Source of the DNA: Leifsonia sp. fls2-241-R2A-40a
GTDB lineage: Bacteria > Actinomycetota > Actinomycetes > Actinomycetales > Microbacteriaceae
Direction of reading: 5' to 3'
DNA: 64,000 nt
Assembly: GCF_030209575.1 (NCBI RefSeq)
Contig: NZ_JARVRS010000001.1
Span: forward strand, 2,914,001 to 2,978,000
Part shown: piece after piece, positions 28,534 to 37,713 of the stretch
Layout: each line of letters starts with the position of its first letter
Numbering within the stretch: the stretch's first letter is position 1
Notes under the pieces: generated by a model
What the model was told of the DNA's origin: nothing
Database searches by the model: none
What the model saw: only the letters and a program-made list of their open reading frames with translations
Made by a program: the position numbers and the translations under genes

Positions 28534-31029
28534 TCAGCCGATGCGGCGGCCGATCGAGCCTACGACGGTGTCCAGGGGGGTTCCGGAGCCGTCGCGGCGG
28601 GCGCCGCCCTCGGGGAGGGTGCGCGCGACGCCGTCCGGGGCGACCGCGTAGGCAGGGCCGCGACCGGCCCAAGCGAGCACGAGCTCGCTCTCGCCCTTGA
28701 GGAACCGCTGGGCACGCACGCCGCCGGTGGCCCGGCCCTTGGCCGGGTACTCGGCGAAGTCGCTGACCTTGGCGGTGCCGGGGTCGGCGCCGGGCAGGGT
28801 GGCGTCGCTCGCGGCGATGGTCGCCACCACGGCCTCCTCCGCCTCGCCGGGCGCGACCGCGCCGAAGAAGATGACCCGGGCACCGGAACCGAGGTTGATG
28901 CCGGCCATACCGCCGGCCGCTCGGCCCTGCGGACGCACGCTCGACGCGGCGAAGCGCAGCAGCTGCGCGTCGCTGGCGACGAACACCAGCTCGTCCTCGT
29001 CCGCGACCGTGGTGGCTCCGACGACCTCGTCGCCGGGCTTCAGTGCGATGATCTCGAACTCCGGCTTGTTCGCCCAGTCGCCGGCGGCCACGCGCTTCAC
29101 GACGCCCTGCTTCGTGCCGAGCGCGATCGTCCGCTCGGAGTCGAGCGAGGCGAGTGCGAGGATGCGCTCCTTCTTGTCCGCCAGCGCCAGATAGTCGCCG
29201 ACCTTGACACCGGCACCGAGCTGGATGGAGTTGGCCGGCACCCCCGGCAGGTCGACGGGGGAGAAGCGGATGAGCCGGCCGGTGTTCGTCACCGCGCCGA
29301 TCTCGCTGCGGCTCGTGGTGTCGAGCTGGGAGAGGATCGCGTCGTGCTTGCTGCGCCGGGCCGGCGGCTGGATGCGGTCCAGGCCGCCCTCTGCGCCGTC
29401 GGCGGCCTCCGCGACGGTCGACGCATCCACCCGCAGGATCCGCCCGGTCGTGGACAGGTAGACGCGCGTCGGGACGTCCGCCACTTCGAGCTGCACGGTC
29501 GCGGCCTTGCTGCGCGACGCCCCGGCGATCGACGGCTTCGCCTCGGTCAGGAGGGTGCGCCGCGGTGTCCCGAAGGTGGCCGCAACCCGCTCGAGCTCGT
29601 CGGACACCAGGTCGTTGATCCGCTGCTGGGAGGCGAGGAGGCTCTCCAGCTCCTCGATCTCGGCGCGCAGCTGGTCGCGCTCGGTCTCGAGCTCGATGCG
29701 GCTGAACTTGGTGAGCCGGCGGAGGCGCAGTTCGAGGATGTAGTCGGCCTGCAGCGTGCTGAGGTCGAACACCTGCATGAGCCGTCCGCGCGCCTGCTCG
29801 GTGTCGTCGGAGGTGCGGATGACCTGGATGACCTCGTCGATGTCGAGGATCGCGATCAGCAGGCCTTCGACGAGGTGCAGGCGTTCCTTGCGCCGAGCCA
29901 GGCGGAAGCGCGAACGGCGCGTGACCACGCTGATGCGGTGATCGAGGTACACCCGCAGCAGCTCGCGGAGTCCGAGCGTCTGCGGGCCGCCGGCGACTAG
30001 CGCGACGTTGTTGATCGCGAAGCCCTCTTCGAGCGGGGTGTGCCGGTAGAGCTGCTCGAGCACCGCATCCGCGCTGAAACCGGTCTTGATGCCGATGACG
30101 AGCCGGAGGCCGTGCTGACGGTCGGACAGGTCGGTGACGTCGGAGATGCCGTTGAGCTTCTTGCCGTTGACGCCGTCCTTGATCTTCTCGATGACCTTCT
30201 CGGGGCCGACGCCGTAGGGCAGCTCGGTGACGACGAGCCCGCTCTTGCGCGCGGTGATCGACTCCACCGTCACCTTCGCGCGCATCCGGAAGCTGCCGCG
30301 TCCGGTGGCGTAGGCATCGCGAACGCCGGCCAGCCCGGCGATGGTCCCTCCGCCGGGGAGGTCGGGACCGGGCACGTAGGCCATCAGGTCGTCGAGGGTC
30401 GCGTCGGGGTTCTCGAGCAGGTGACGGGCCGCGCCGACGACCTCGATCAGGTTGTGGGGCGCCATGTTGGTCGCCATGCCGACCGCGATGCCGCTTGCAC
30501 CGTTGACGAGCAGGTTCGGGAAGGCGGCGGGCAGCACATCCGGCTGCATCAGCTGGTTGTCGTAGTTGGGGACGAAGTCGACGACATCCTCGTCGAGGTC
30601 CTCGGTCATGGCGAGGGCGGCCGCGGCGAGGCGTGCCTCGGTGTATCGCGCGGCCGCGGGACCGTCGTCGAGCGAGCCGAAGTTGCCGTGGCCGTCGACC
30701 AGCGGCACGCGCAGGGTGAAGTCCTGCGCCATGCGCACCAGGGCGTCGTAGATCGCGCTGTCGCCGTGCGGGTGCAGCTTTCCCATCACCTCGCCGGTGA
30801 CGCGCGCCGACTTCACGTGGCCGCGGTCGGGTCGGAGGCCCATCTCGGTCATCATGTAGAGGATGCGGCGCTGGACGGGCTTGAGGCCGTCGCGCGCGTC
30901 CGGAAGTGCCCGGGAGTAGATGACCGAGTAGGCGTATTCGAGGAACGAGCCCTGCATCTCGGTCGTGACGTCGACGTCTTCGATGCGTTCCGTCGTTCCG
31001 GCGGCGGGCTTGTCGTCTGCTGGTGTCAT
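28534..31029 (-). CDS. parC: DNA topoisomerase IV subunit A
   Basis: Breakage-reunion subunit partnering ParE. The 831-residue protein has the winged-helix core with [17 protein letters not shown] (Ser91 and Asp95 at the positions of quinolone-resistance residues of GyrA), the catalytic tyrosine in AARYTEARL (Tyr129), a coiled-coil region near 370-470, and a C-terminal beta-propeller region whose repeats are divergent. No GyrA-box (QRRGGKG-like) is visible, which supports ParC over GyrA. The ATG at 31029 has only a weak ribosome site. It diverges from the phosphodiesterase gene. Confidence 0.9.
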   Translation of the reverse strand: MTPADDKPAAGTTERIEDVDVTTEMQGSFLEYAYSVIYSRALPDARDGLKPVQRRILYMMTEMGLRPDRGHVKSARVTGEVMGKLHPHGDSAIYDALVRMAQDFTLRVPLVDGHGNFGSLDDGPAAARYTEARLAAAALAMTEDLDEDVVDFVPNYDNQLMQPDVLPAAFPNLLVNGASGIAVGMATNMAPHNLIEVVGAARHLLENPDATLDDLMAYVPGPDLPGGGTIAGLAGVRDAYATGRGSFRMRAKVTVESITARKSGLVVTELPYGVGPEKVIEKIKDGVNGKKLNGISDVTDLSDRQHGLRLVIGIKTGFSADAVLEQLYRHTPLEEGFAINNVALVAGGPQTLGLRELLRVYLDHRISVVTRRSRFRLARRKERLHLVEGLLIAILDIDEVIQVIRTSDDTEQARGRLMQVFDLSTLQADYILELRLRRLTKFSRIELETERDQLRAEIEELESLLASQQRINDLVSDELERVAATFGTPRRTLLTEAKPSIAGASRSKAATVQLEVADVPTRVYLSTTGRILRVDASTVAEAADGAEGGLDRIQPPARRSKHDAILSQLDTTSRSEIGAVTNTGRLIRFSPVDLPGVPANSIQLGAGVKVGDYLALADKKERILALASLDSERTIALGTKQGVVKRVAAGDWANKPEFEIIALKPGDEVVGATTVADEDELVFVASDAQLLRFAASSVRPQGRAAGGMAGINLGSGARVIFFGAVAPGEAEEAVVATIAASDATLPGADPGTAKVSDFAEYPAKGRATGGVRAQRFLKGESELVLAWAGRGPAYAVAPDGVARTLPEGGARRDGSGTPLDTVVGSIGRRIG

Positions 31030-31107
31030 CGGTGCAATCTCGGGAGGGGCGGGGGAGTCGCGTAGGGCGGCTCGGCCGGCTGCGATGGCTGTGCCAGACT
31101 GGGCCGG

Positions 31108-32241
31108 ATGCCCCCCATGCTACCGGCCGCGTTCACCACCCGAGCGAGCCTCGCCACGGTTATGCCGAGTTCGCTGGCCGCGCTCTCCGGGGAGCAGAAC
31201 GACCTGGGGCTGCCGAGACTGGATCACATCGTGGTGATCGTCGTCGACGGCCTGGGCGCGGCCTCGCTGCGCGCTCGCGCGGGCCACGCCCGCACCCTGG
31301 CGCCGCTGCTGGGCAAGGCGACCACGATCGACGCCGGCTTCCCGACCACGACGGCGGCCGCGCTCGCCACCCTGACCACCGGGACCACGCCGGGCCGGCA
31401 CGGACTCGTCGGCTACCGGGTGCGGGACGGCGCAGGCCGTCTCACCAACCAGCTCACCGGCTGGGACGAGCGCATGGACCCTGCGACCTGGCAGCGCTCG
31501 CGCACCATCTTCGAGCGAGCCGCCGAGGAGGGCGTGAAGACGCGCGCGATCGGCCTTCCGAAGTTCGAGGGCACCGGGTTCACCGCGGCGGTGCTGCGCG
31601 GCGCCGAGTTCGTCGGTGTCCAGTCGATGGCCGGCCGGTTCGAGGCGGCGATGGATGCGGTCAGCGCCGCCGGTCCGGGGCTGACCTACCTGTACGTCGC
31701 CGAACTCGACCAGCTGTCGCACGCGCGCGGCTGGGAGTCACCGGAGTGGACGTCCTCCCTCGAAACCCTCGACGCGCTCGTCTCCGACTTCGCCCGGCGT
31801 CTCGGCCCCGGCCGCGGCGCCCTGCTGACCGCCGACCACGGCGCGGTGGATGTGCCCGAGAGCGGCCACATCCTCTACGACACCGCTCCGGAACTCCTGG
31901 CCGGGGTCGCGGAGGTCGCGGGCGAGCCGCGCCTGCTGCACCTCTACCTGGAGGAGGGTGCCTCAGAGACCGCGGTCGCCGAGGCCTGGCGCGACGCCGA
32001 GGGAGACCGCTCCTGGATCGCGACCCGCTCCGAGGCGATCGACGCGGGCTGGTTCGGCCCAACAGTCGACCCCGAGGTCGCGCCGCGCATCGGGGACGTG
32101 CTCGTCGCACCGCGCAAACGGGTCGCCTACTACGACGGCCGCGACCCCCAGCGCACCGGCCGCAACATGGTCGGCCAGCACGGTTCGCTCACGCCGGAGG
32201 AGACGCGGGTTCCGCTGCTGCGGTTCGGCGCGGCAGGCTGA
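31108..32241 (+). CDS. Alkaline phosphatase superfamily nucleotide pyrophosphatase/phosphodiesterase
   Basis: A 377-residue metal-dependent phosphodiesterase of the NPP type. Metal ligands and nucleophile are visible in order: [14 protein letters not shown] (Asp47), [18 protein letters not shown] with the nucleophilic threonine near residue 80, [22 protein letters not shown], and [10 protein letters not shown] near the C-terminus. No signal peptide is evident, so it is probably cytosolic. The natural substrate cannot be deduced. The 3' end overlaps the convergent acyltransferase gene by 53 bases. Confidence 0.88.
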   Translation: MPPMLPAAFTTRASLATVMPSSLAALSGEQNDLGLPRLDHIVVIVVDGLGAASLRARAGHARTLAPLLGKATTIDAGFPTTTAAALATLTTGTTPGRHGLVGYRVRDGAGRLTNQLTGWDERMDPATWQRSRTIFERAAEEGVKTRAIGLPKFEGTGFTAAVLRGAEFVGVQSMAGRFEAAMDAVSAAGPGLTYLYVAELDQLSHARGWESPEWTSSLETLDALVSDFARRLGPGRGALLTADHGAVDVPESGHILYDTAPELLAGVAEVAGEPRLLHLYLEEGASETAVAEAWRDAEGDRSWIATRSEAIDAGWFGPTVDPEVAPRIGDVLVAPRKRVAYYDGRDPQRTGRNMVGQHGSLTPEETRVPLLRFGAAG

Positions 32242-33508
32242 TCTCGGCCGTGACCGGGAGCGACGCGTGCGCCGTCCGGGTCGTGGGAGTCGCCGGAGTC
32301 GCCTGAGCCGCCGGGGCGACGGCCGTCGCAGTCGGCACTGCGGCATCCACCGGCGCGGGCTTTCCGGGGCGGAACCGCTGCACCCAGTAGGCGAAGCCGC
32401 GTCCCGGTCCCCAGTTCTTCAGCGACATGGCCGGGCTCTCGACGAACCGCCAGCTGAGCCAGGAGAGTGTGAGGACGATGATCGCCGCCCCGAGGATCAT
32501 CGGAACGGCGCCCAGCTTGTAGAGGCCGAAATAGGCCAGCGTCTGCTGCACCGGGAACGCGTAGAGGTACACACCGTACGAGATGTCGTTCTGCTGCCCG
32601 ATCTTGCGCAGACGGCCGGGGACCGCCGAGCCGAGCCACAGGATGAAGTAAACGCCCGCAGGCACGCCGATGACGCCGTAGCCGCCGTTCAGCAGCGTCC
32701 AGACGAGGACGACGCCGGCGGCGATGCCGAAGCGCGGGTTCAGCGGGATCGACCGTGAGTACACCGCGAAGGCGGCGCCCACGGCGAAGGGATACGCCAG
32801 GTAGCAGAACTGCACGCTGCCGAGCGGGGGGAAGACCGTCCCCATCGTGCCCGGGCTGACCAGGTTGATGATCTGCGCGACGAAGAACACGGCCGCGACG
32901 ACGACCACCACGGGACGGGCCTTGGTCAGGACGCCCGCAATCAGCAGCAGGCCGATCATGACGTAGCAGTCCCACTCGTAGCCGAGCGTCCACATGGAGC
33001 CGTTGATCACGCTGGCGTGCGTCTCCTGGCCGTAGGGAGTCGAGTTCTGGAAGACGTCGAGGATGCCCCAGGTGGTCCCGTGCAGGTTCCAGTTGGAGGC
33101 GAGGTAGTGCCAGGGGCTGGCCCCGGAGCGCGCGAAGTACGCGGCGAGGGAGTGACCGTCGAGCGACCAGATGATCGGTCCGAGCACGAGGGCCGACAGC
33201 AGCAGGACGAGGAGGAACGCCGGGAAGATGCGCAGCACGCGACGCCAGGCGAACTGCATGACGTCGGCGGACATCCCGCTCTTGGTGATGAGGTAGCCGC
33301 TGATCGCGAAGAACCCGGCGACGGCGAGGGTGCCGAGGTTCGCCTGGCCGCGCGTGATGCCCGACCCCGGGTCGTGCCCGAAGCCGCCCAGCGGGAAGGT
33401 GTGCGACACCAGAACCGCCAGCGCCAGGACGAGACGGATCAGACCGAGCGCGTTGTCGTGGCCGCGCAGGCCGGAACTGATCGTCCGTGCAGGGTCGGTT
33501 GAGCGCAT
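32189..33508 (-). CDS. Acyltransferase 3 family membrane protein
   Basis: A 439-residue AT3-type membrane acyltransferase, probably modifying a surface glycan. The start region HDNALGLIRLVLALAVLVSH carries the family histidine, GFFAISGYLITKS follows, and about ten membrane helices lead to SYGVYLYAFPVQQ and SWRFVESP. The last 60 residues are a Pro/Ala/Thr-rich cytosolic tail. Two starts compete, GTG 33514 and ATG 33508; TATCCT ends 6 bases before 33508, which I therefore choose. The tail-coding end overlaps the end of the convergent phosphodiesterase gene by 53 bases. Confidence 0.87.
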   Translation of the reverse strand: MRSTDPARTISSGLRGHDNALGLIRLVLALAVLVSHTFPLGGFGHDPGSGITRGQANLGTLAVAGFFAISGYLITKSGMSADVMQFAWRRVLRIFPAFLLVLLLSALVLGPIIWSLDGHSLAAYFARSGASPWHYLASNWNLHGTTWGILDVFQNSTPYGQETHASVINGSMWTLGYEWDCYVMIGLLLIAGVLTKARPVVVVVAAVFFVAQIINLVSPGTMGTVFPPLGSVQFCYLAYPFAVGAAFAVYSRSIPLNPRFGIAAGVVLVWTLLNGGYGVIGVPAGVYFILWLGSAVPGRLRKIGQQNDISYGVYLYAFPVQQTLAYFGLYKLGAVPMILGAAIIVLTLSWLSWRFVESPAMSLKNWGPGRGFAYWVQRFRPGKPAPVDAAVPTATAVAPAAQATPATPTTRTAHASLPVTAEISLPRRTAAAEPASPPA

Positions 33509-33514
33509 TCCCAC

Positions 33515-33520
33515 AGGATA
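33515..33520 (-). promoter_or_regulatory. -10 box TATCCT, leaderless type
   Basis: TATCCT on the minus strand lies 6 bases before the ATG at 33508 and decides between it and the GTG at 33514. Confidence 0.5.
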
Positions 33521-33595
33521 CGGGACGATGTCCGCGAATCCGGTAACAACGGTCGGCGGTGCGTGCCCAGCGGGCCACCGCCGATAAGAGGAGTG

Positions 33596-34768
33596 CTACG
33601 CCAGATCGTCGTCCGTGCGGGCGCCGAACACGATCTCGTCCCAGCTCGGCATCGACGCCCGCCCCTTCTTCCGCGACGACGGCTGAGGGCCGGAATCGGT
33701 CGAGGGCGCGCTCGGCGGTGCCGGGACGTCGAGGGGGAGCGGGGTCTGCTCCGCGACGGGCTGACGCTCCTCGATCACGCGGAACGGGGACGGGTCGAGC
33801 GGCAGGGTCCGGTTCGGAGAGGACTCCTGTGGCGCTTCCACGTGCGCGTCGGTCGAGAGCGAGGGCAGCGGGGGAGTCGGCTTCGGCTCGGCCGGGGTCC
33901 TCCGGTCGTCGTAGCTGGCGGCCTCGCGCTCACCGCGGCGGCGGCGCAGCGCCTCCAGCAGGTCGGCCGTCTGGTGCAGGTCGCGCGGAGCGTCGTCCGC
34001 GCGCTTGATCGCGGAGACGGCGATGGAGTTGTTGGCGCCGGGCGTGCGGCCCTGCGGCAGAGGCTCGATCGGCGCGGTGACCTCCGGACCGAGAAGGTCG
34101 GCGGGCGGCGCGGGGAAACTGAAGGCGCCGCTGTCGAAGCGGGAGCTGTCCGGCTCGCCCTCGTTCGGCAGCACGGCGCGCAGGCGCGGGATGAGGGCAC
34201 CGCCGCGCAGCTCACCAGCCTGGGAGAGGGTGGTCGCCTCCGAGTTCAGAGGGGCGAGCGCATGCTTGCGGGCGTCGTACGTCCAGCGGGCGTCGTGGTC
34301 GATCGTGTCGGCCGTGAACTCCAGCTTCACGATCCAGCCGGTCTCGCTGTCCTTCCAGCTCGCCCAGCGCTCGCCGGCCACGCCGAGCGACGCGAGCCGC
34401 TCCCGGATGACCGTGCCGAACGTCTCCGGCTCGCCGAGCGGATCGACGGCGTCGGAGGTGTGGACCGGCACGCTGAGGGCGCTCGCGACGATGTGCTCGC
34501 GCTCCGCGATGATCGGTCCTTCGAACCGCTGCACGTACTCCAGGGGTGCGCCGGTGACGGCGGCGACATCCTCGGCGGACATGCCGGAGCGGATGTGCGC
34601 CTGCACTTCGCGCGGTGAGAGCTTCGGCGCGTCGGCGGGCGTCTCCTGACGCACCTGACGGACCTTCGACTGCAACGCCTCGTCCACGGCGATGCGGAAA
34701 CGCTCACCGTCGTCGCCGACGGCGACGAGTGCGCCGTTCTCGACCCCGATGACCTTCAAATCCTGCAT
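33596..34768 (-). CDS. sepH: Septation protein SepH
   Basis: Actinobacterial cell-division protein that in Streptomyces binds FtsZ and promotes filament assembly. The 390-residue protein begins MQDLKVIGVENGALVAVGDD, then a helix-turn-helix-like segment (LSPREVQAHIRSGMSAEDVA) near residues 50-90 within the conserved DUF3071 domain. It ends in a long disordered region rich in Pro, Ser and Glu with a basic patch (SRKKGRASMPSWDEIVFGAR) at the C-terminus. The ATG at 34768 has AAGG 8 bases upstream; the longer open frame is not family-like. It diverges from the DUF4193 gene. Confidence 0.9.
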   Translation of the reverse strand: MQDLKVIGVENGALVAVGDDGERFRIAVDEALQSKVRQVRQETPADAPKLSPREVQAHIRSGMSAEDVAAVTGAPLEYVQRFEGPIIAEREHIVASALSVPVHTSDAVDPLGEPETFGTVIRERLASLGVAGERWASWKDSETGWIVKLEFTADTIDHDARWTYDARKHALAPLNSEATTLSQAGELRGGALIPRLRAVLPNEGEPDSSRFDSGAFSFPAPPADLLGPEVTAPIEPLPQGRTPGANNSIAVSAIKRADDAPRDLHQTADLLEALRRRRGEREAASYDDRRTPAEPKPTPPLPSLSTDAHVEAPQESSPNRTLPLDPSPFRVIEERQPVAEQTPLPLDVPAPPSAPSTDSGPQPSSRKKGRASMPSWDEIVFGARTDDDLA

Positions 34769-34972
34769 GTGGATTGCCTTCCGAGCTCGTTCGTACCGCC
34801 TCAGGATGACACGGCGAAGAAGCCATTTCCGGGAATAGCGCGGGCGTGCCGGAAGTTGCACACCGAGCAATCGCTGAAAGGGTCCTGCATGGTTTTGCTA
34901 TTCAGGTGCGATTGATGCAAACTATGGCCGCCGATTGCGAGAATCGGCCGTTACGACGAGAAGTGGATGGGC

Positions 34973-35266
34973 ATGGCAACCGATTACGACGCACCGCGGA
35001 AGACCGAGGACGACTCCGAGTCGATCGAGGCCCTCAAGGAGCGTGTCCCGGACAAGATGTCGGGTGTCGTGGATGTCGAAGACGCCGATAACCCCGGCGG
35101 CTACGAGCTCCCCGGTGCCGACCTCTCCGACCTCGATCTCGACGTCGTGGTGCTGCCTCCCCAGGCGGACGAGTTCACCTGCGTGAACTGCTTCCTGGTG
35201 AAGCACCGCTCCCAGATCGACCACGACACCAAGCTCGGGCCGATCTGCGTGGAGTGCGCAGCCTGA
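34973..35266 (+). CDS. DUF4193 zinc-ribbon protein
   Basis: A 97-residue actinobacterial protein of unknown function. It starts MATDYDAPRKTEDD, runs through an acidic middle, and ends in a C-x2-C...C-x2-C zinc ribbon (FTCVNCFLVKHRSQ then PICVECAA). An ATG six bases earlier is possible, but the conserved family N-terminus begins at 34973. It ends 8 bases from the stop of the convergent DUF3093 gene, inside which its terminator lies. Confidence 0.88.
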   Translation: MATDYDAPRKTEDDSESIEALKERVPDKMSGVVDVEDADNPGGYELPGADLSDLDLDVVVLPPQADEFTCVNCFLVKHRSQIDHDTKLGPICVECAA

Positions 35267-35274
35267 CGACAGAG

Positions 35275-35721
35275 CTACGAGACGAGGCGAGCCTCACCGA
35301 GAACCCGGACCAGCTGGTCCGGGTTTCTTGTTGAGAGGAGCCAGTAGGGCGCCGGGTCGTCCTGGTCGAGCACCGGCACCTTGACGACGGGCTTGATCCA
35401 GCCGCGGATGAGCAGCCACGCGCGGGCGTCGAGCAGACGGCCCCGCTCCTGCGTCGCGGCGTCGCCGTCGTAAGCGGACGGCTGCCCGACGAGGGAGAGC
35501 GGGATGCGCGCGTTTCCGGCGACCAGCTCGTCCTTCGTGACGCGGATCACCGGAGCGGTCGTGACCAGGAAGATCGCCCAGGCGACGTAGATCCCGATGG
35601 CCAGGACGACGCCGATCGCGAAGTTGATGGGCGCGAACACCAGCATGACCGCGGGGATGACGAGCAGGGTCGAGATGAACAGCCAGGGGGTCGCCCACAG
35701 TCGTTCTCGGTACAGGTCCAT
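35275..35721 (-). CDS. DUF3093 membrane protein
   Basis: A 148-residue actinobacterial membrane protein with two hydrophobic helices near residues 13-33 and 35-55 and a soluble C-terminal domain ending in STRNPDQLVRVLGEARL. No function is known. The ATG at 35721 gives the family start DLYRERLWATPWLF; the longer open frame overlaps dut antisense. It diverges from dut with only 40 bases between the starts, so the two promoters overlap. Its 3' coding end contains a palindrome that also serves as terminator for the opposing gene. Confidence 0.87.
   Translation of the reverse strand: MDLYRERLWATPWLFISTLLVIPAVMLVFAPINFAIGVVLAIGIYVAWAIFLVTTAPVIRVTKDELVAGNARIPLSLVGQPSAYDGDAATQERGRLLDARAWLLIRGWIKPVVKVPVLDQDDPAPYWLLSTRNPDQLVRVLGEARLVS
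35302..35325 (+). terminator. Terminator of the DUF4193 gene inside the DUF3093 coding sequence
   Basis: A perfect 24-base palindrome (12-base arm AACCCGGACCAG) followed on the plus strand by TCTTGTTG lies 35 bases after the DUF4193 stop. On the minus strand the same bases encode NPDQLVRV near the end of the DUF3093 protein. Confidence 0.7.
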
Positions 35722-35748
35722 GACCTCTATTCGATCAGACTTCTGCAC

Positions 35749-35754
35749 TAGCCT
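35749..35754 (+). promoter_or_regulatory. -10 box TAGCCT, leaderless type
   Basis: TAGCCT ends 7 bases before the dut GTG at 35762. Confidence 0.55.
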
Positions 35755-35761
35755 CTGACAC

Positions 35762-36220
35762 GTGACCGATACCGTCGACGTCCCCGTCATCGCCCCCTTC
35801 CCTCCCGCGTACGCGCACGAGGGGGACGCCGGTGCCGACCTGTGCGCCGCCGAGTCGATCACCCTCGGGCCGGGCGAGCGCTTCACGATGCCGACCGGGG
35901 TGTCCATCGCCCTTCCGGAGGGCTACGCCGCGTTCGTGGTGCCGCGCAGCGGACTGGCGATGCGGCACGGTCTCACCATCGTCAACTCGCCGGGCACCGT
36001 GGATGCGGGCTACCGCGGCGAGATCCGGGTCACCCTCCTCAACACGGACAGATCGATGCCGTACGATATCGCCGTCGGCGACAGGATCGCCCAGCTGATC
36101 GTCATGCCGGTCACGCGGGCCAGGTTCATCCCCGTCGACTCCCTCCCGGACAGCCACCGCGGCACCGCGGGCTTCGGCTCGTCCGGGTACACGGTGACCG
36201 AGTCAGGAGAACACGCGTGA
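35762..36220 (+). CDS. dut: Deoxyuridine triphosphatase (dUTPase)
   Basis: Hydrolyses dUTP to dUMP, keeping uracil out of DNA and feeding dTMP synthesis. The 152-residue trimeric type shows all five motifs in order: HEGDAGADLCA, VPRSGLAMRHG, VNSPGTVDAGYRGEI with the catalytic aspartate, GDRIAQLIVMP, and the C-terminal RGTAGFGSSG that closes over the site. The GTG at 35762 is 7 bases after a TAGCCT box. It heads a tight operon: the DUF3710 gene starts within the dut stop (GTGA overlap) and DUF3159 follows 3 bases later. Confidence 0.97.
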   Translation: MTDTVDVPVIAPFPPAYAHEGDAGADLCAAESITLGPGERFTMPTGVSIALPEGYAAFVVPRSGLAMRHGLTIVNSPGTVDAGYRGEIRVTLLNTDRSMPYDIAVGDRIAQLIVMPVTRARFIPVDSLPDSHRGTAGFGSSGYTVTESGEHA

Positions 36221-36891
36221 GCGACATCAGCGACACCCCTCGCGGGTCCGAGGAGGGCGCCGAGCTCGAGCAGCAGGACGGCGCCGCCGTCGAGTTCGAG
36301 AAGTCGGCACCCGAGGACCGCGCGACGGAGGGGCCGCTCGACGAGAGCGAGGCCAACCCGGTCCGCCCGTACGTCGATCTCGGCGGCGTGAAGATCCTCC
36401 CGCGCGAAGGCCTGCACCTGCGGCTGGAGGTCGAGGAGGAGACGCAGCGCGTCGTCGCCGTCGGCCTCGACTACGCGGGCTCGACCCTTCAGGTCCAGCC
36501 GTTCGCAGCACCGCGCTCGTCCGGGCTGTGGCACGAGATCCGCGACCAGATCACCGACCAGGTGCAGCGGCAGGGCGGCCGGGTCACCGAGCGCGACGGC
36601 GCCTTCGGGCCCGAGCTCGTGGCCGAGATCCCCGTCGCCGCGCCCGACGGCGGGCCCGTGGAGACGCGTGTCGCGCGCTTCGTCGGCGTGGATGGTCCCC
36701 GCTGGTTCCTCCGCGGCGTGATCGCCGGGGATGCGGCGGTGCAGCCGGAGGCCGCAGCGCTCGTCGAGGACCTCTTCCGCAGCATCGTCGTCGTGCGCGG
36801 GTCCGTCCCGATGCCGCCGCGCGACCTCATCCCGCTGCGCATGCCCGCCGCCCCCGCCACCGGCGGCGAGAACGACTACTCCTCTCTCTAA
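36217..36891 (+). CDS. DUF3710 protein
   Basis: A 224-residue soluble protein of the actinobacterial DUF3710 family, of unknown function. An acidic, poorly conserved N-terminus of about 45 residues precedes the domain: VRPYVDLGGVKILPREGLHL, LRLEVEEETQRVVAVGLDY, LQVQPFAAPRSSGLWHEIR and FVGVDGPRWFLRGVIAG. The GTG overlaps the dut stop by 4 bases and has AGGAG 7 bases upstream inside dut, so translation is coupled. The order dut-DUF3710-DUF3159 is conserved in actinobacteria. Confidence 0.9.
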   Translation: MSDISDTPRGSEEGAELEQQDGAAVEFEKSAPEDRATEGPLDESEANPVRPYVDLGGVKILPREGLHLRLEVEEETQRVVAVGLDYAGSTLQVQPFAAPRSSGLWHEIRDQITDQVQRQGGRVTERDGAFGPELVAEIPVAAPDGGPVETRVARFVGVDGPRWFLRGVIAGDAAVQPEAAALVEDLFRSIVVVRGSVPMPPRDLIPLRMPAAPATGGENDYSSL

Positions 36892-36894
36892 GGC

Positions 36895-37692
36895 ATGAGC
36901 ATGACCGACCAGGACCGTCCTGACCCCGAGTCCGACGGCGCGGCCGCGCCGGGAGCGGGCGAGACCGGGAGGGACGCTCCGGCGCCCGCCCTCGGCGACA
37001 GCATCGCGGCTGCCGCACGCCGTTCCGGGCTGGGCCAGCTCGCCGACACGGACGCATCGACGGGAACCGCGCTGCTGGGAGCCCTCGGCGGCGTGCGCGG
37101 CCTGCTGGAGACCATCCTTCCCGGCCTGGTCTTCCTCATCCTGTTCACCTTCACGCAGAACGTGCCGCTGTCGATCGGCTGCTCGGTCGCGGTCGCGGTC
37201 GTCTTCACCGTGGTGCGGATCGTCGGCAAGACGCCGGTCACCCAGGCGCTCGCCGGCCTCATTGGCGTCGGCATCTCCGCGATCCTCGCCCTCATCACCG
37301 GACGCGGCGAGGACAACTTCCTCCTCGGCATCTGGACGAACGCCGCGTATGCCGCGGGCATCCTGATCTCGATGCTGGTGCGCTGGCCGATCATCGGGCT
37401 GGCGGCCGGGTACCTCATGGGCGACGGTGTCGCCTGGCGCAACGACAAGCGCAAGTACCGCGTCATGCAGGCGCTCACGCTCCTCTGGTTCCTGCTCTTC
37501 GCGGCCCGGCTCGTGGTGCAGGTTCCCCTCTATCTGGCGCACACCGACGCCGCGACCAGCGCGCTCGCGCTCACCAAGCTGCTGATGGGCGTGCCGCTGT
37601 ATGCGCCGCTGCTCCTGGTGACGTGGTTCGTCGTGAAGGGGCAGTTCCCGCAGAAGCCCGCCGCGGGCGAACCGCGCGCCTCCGGTCGGTAG
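36895..37692 (+). CDS. DUF3159 membrane protein
   Basis: A 265-residue integral membrane protein of the DUF3159 family, function unknown. A disordered acidic N-terminus of about 55 residues is followed by GALGGVRGLLETILPGLVF and some six membrane helices, with TGRGEDNFLLGIWTNAAY and GDGVAWRNDKRKYR as conserved loops. It starts 3 bases after the DUF3710 stop; ATG 36895 and ATG 36901 are both possible. It is the third gene of the dut operon. Confidence 0.88.
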   Translation: MSMTDQDRPDPESDGAAAPGAGETGRDAPAPALGDSIAAAARRSGLGQLADTDASTGTALLGALGGVRGLLETILPGLVFLILFTFTQNVPLSIGCSVAVAVVFTVVRIVGKTPVTQALAGLIGVGISAILALITGRGEDNFLLGIWTNAAYAAGILISMLVRWPIIGLAAGYLMGDGVAWRNDKRKYRVMQALTLLWFLLFAARLVVQVPLYLAHTDAATSALALTKLLMGVPLYAPLLLVTWFVVKGQFPQKPAAGEPRASGR

Positions 37693-37713
37693 CGGCGAAG
37701 CGCAGGGGGACGG

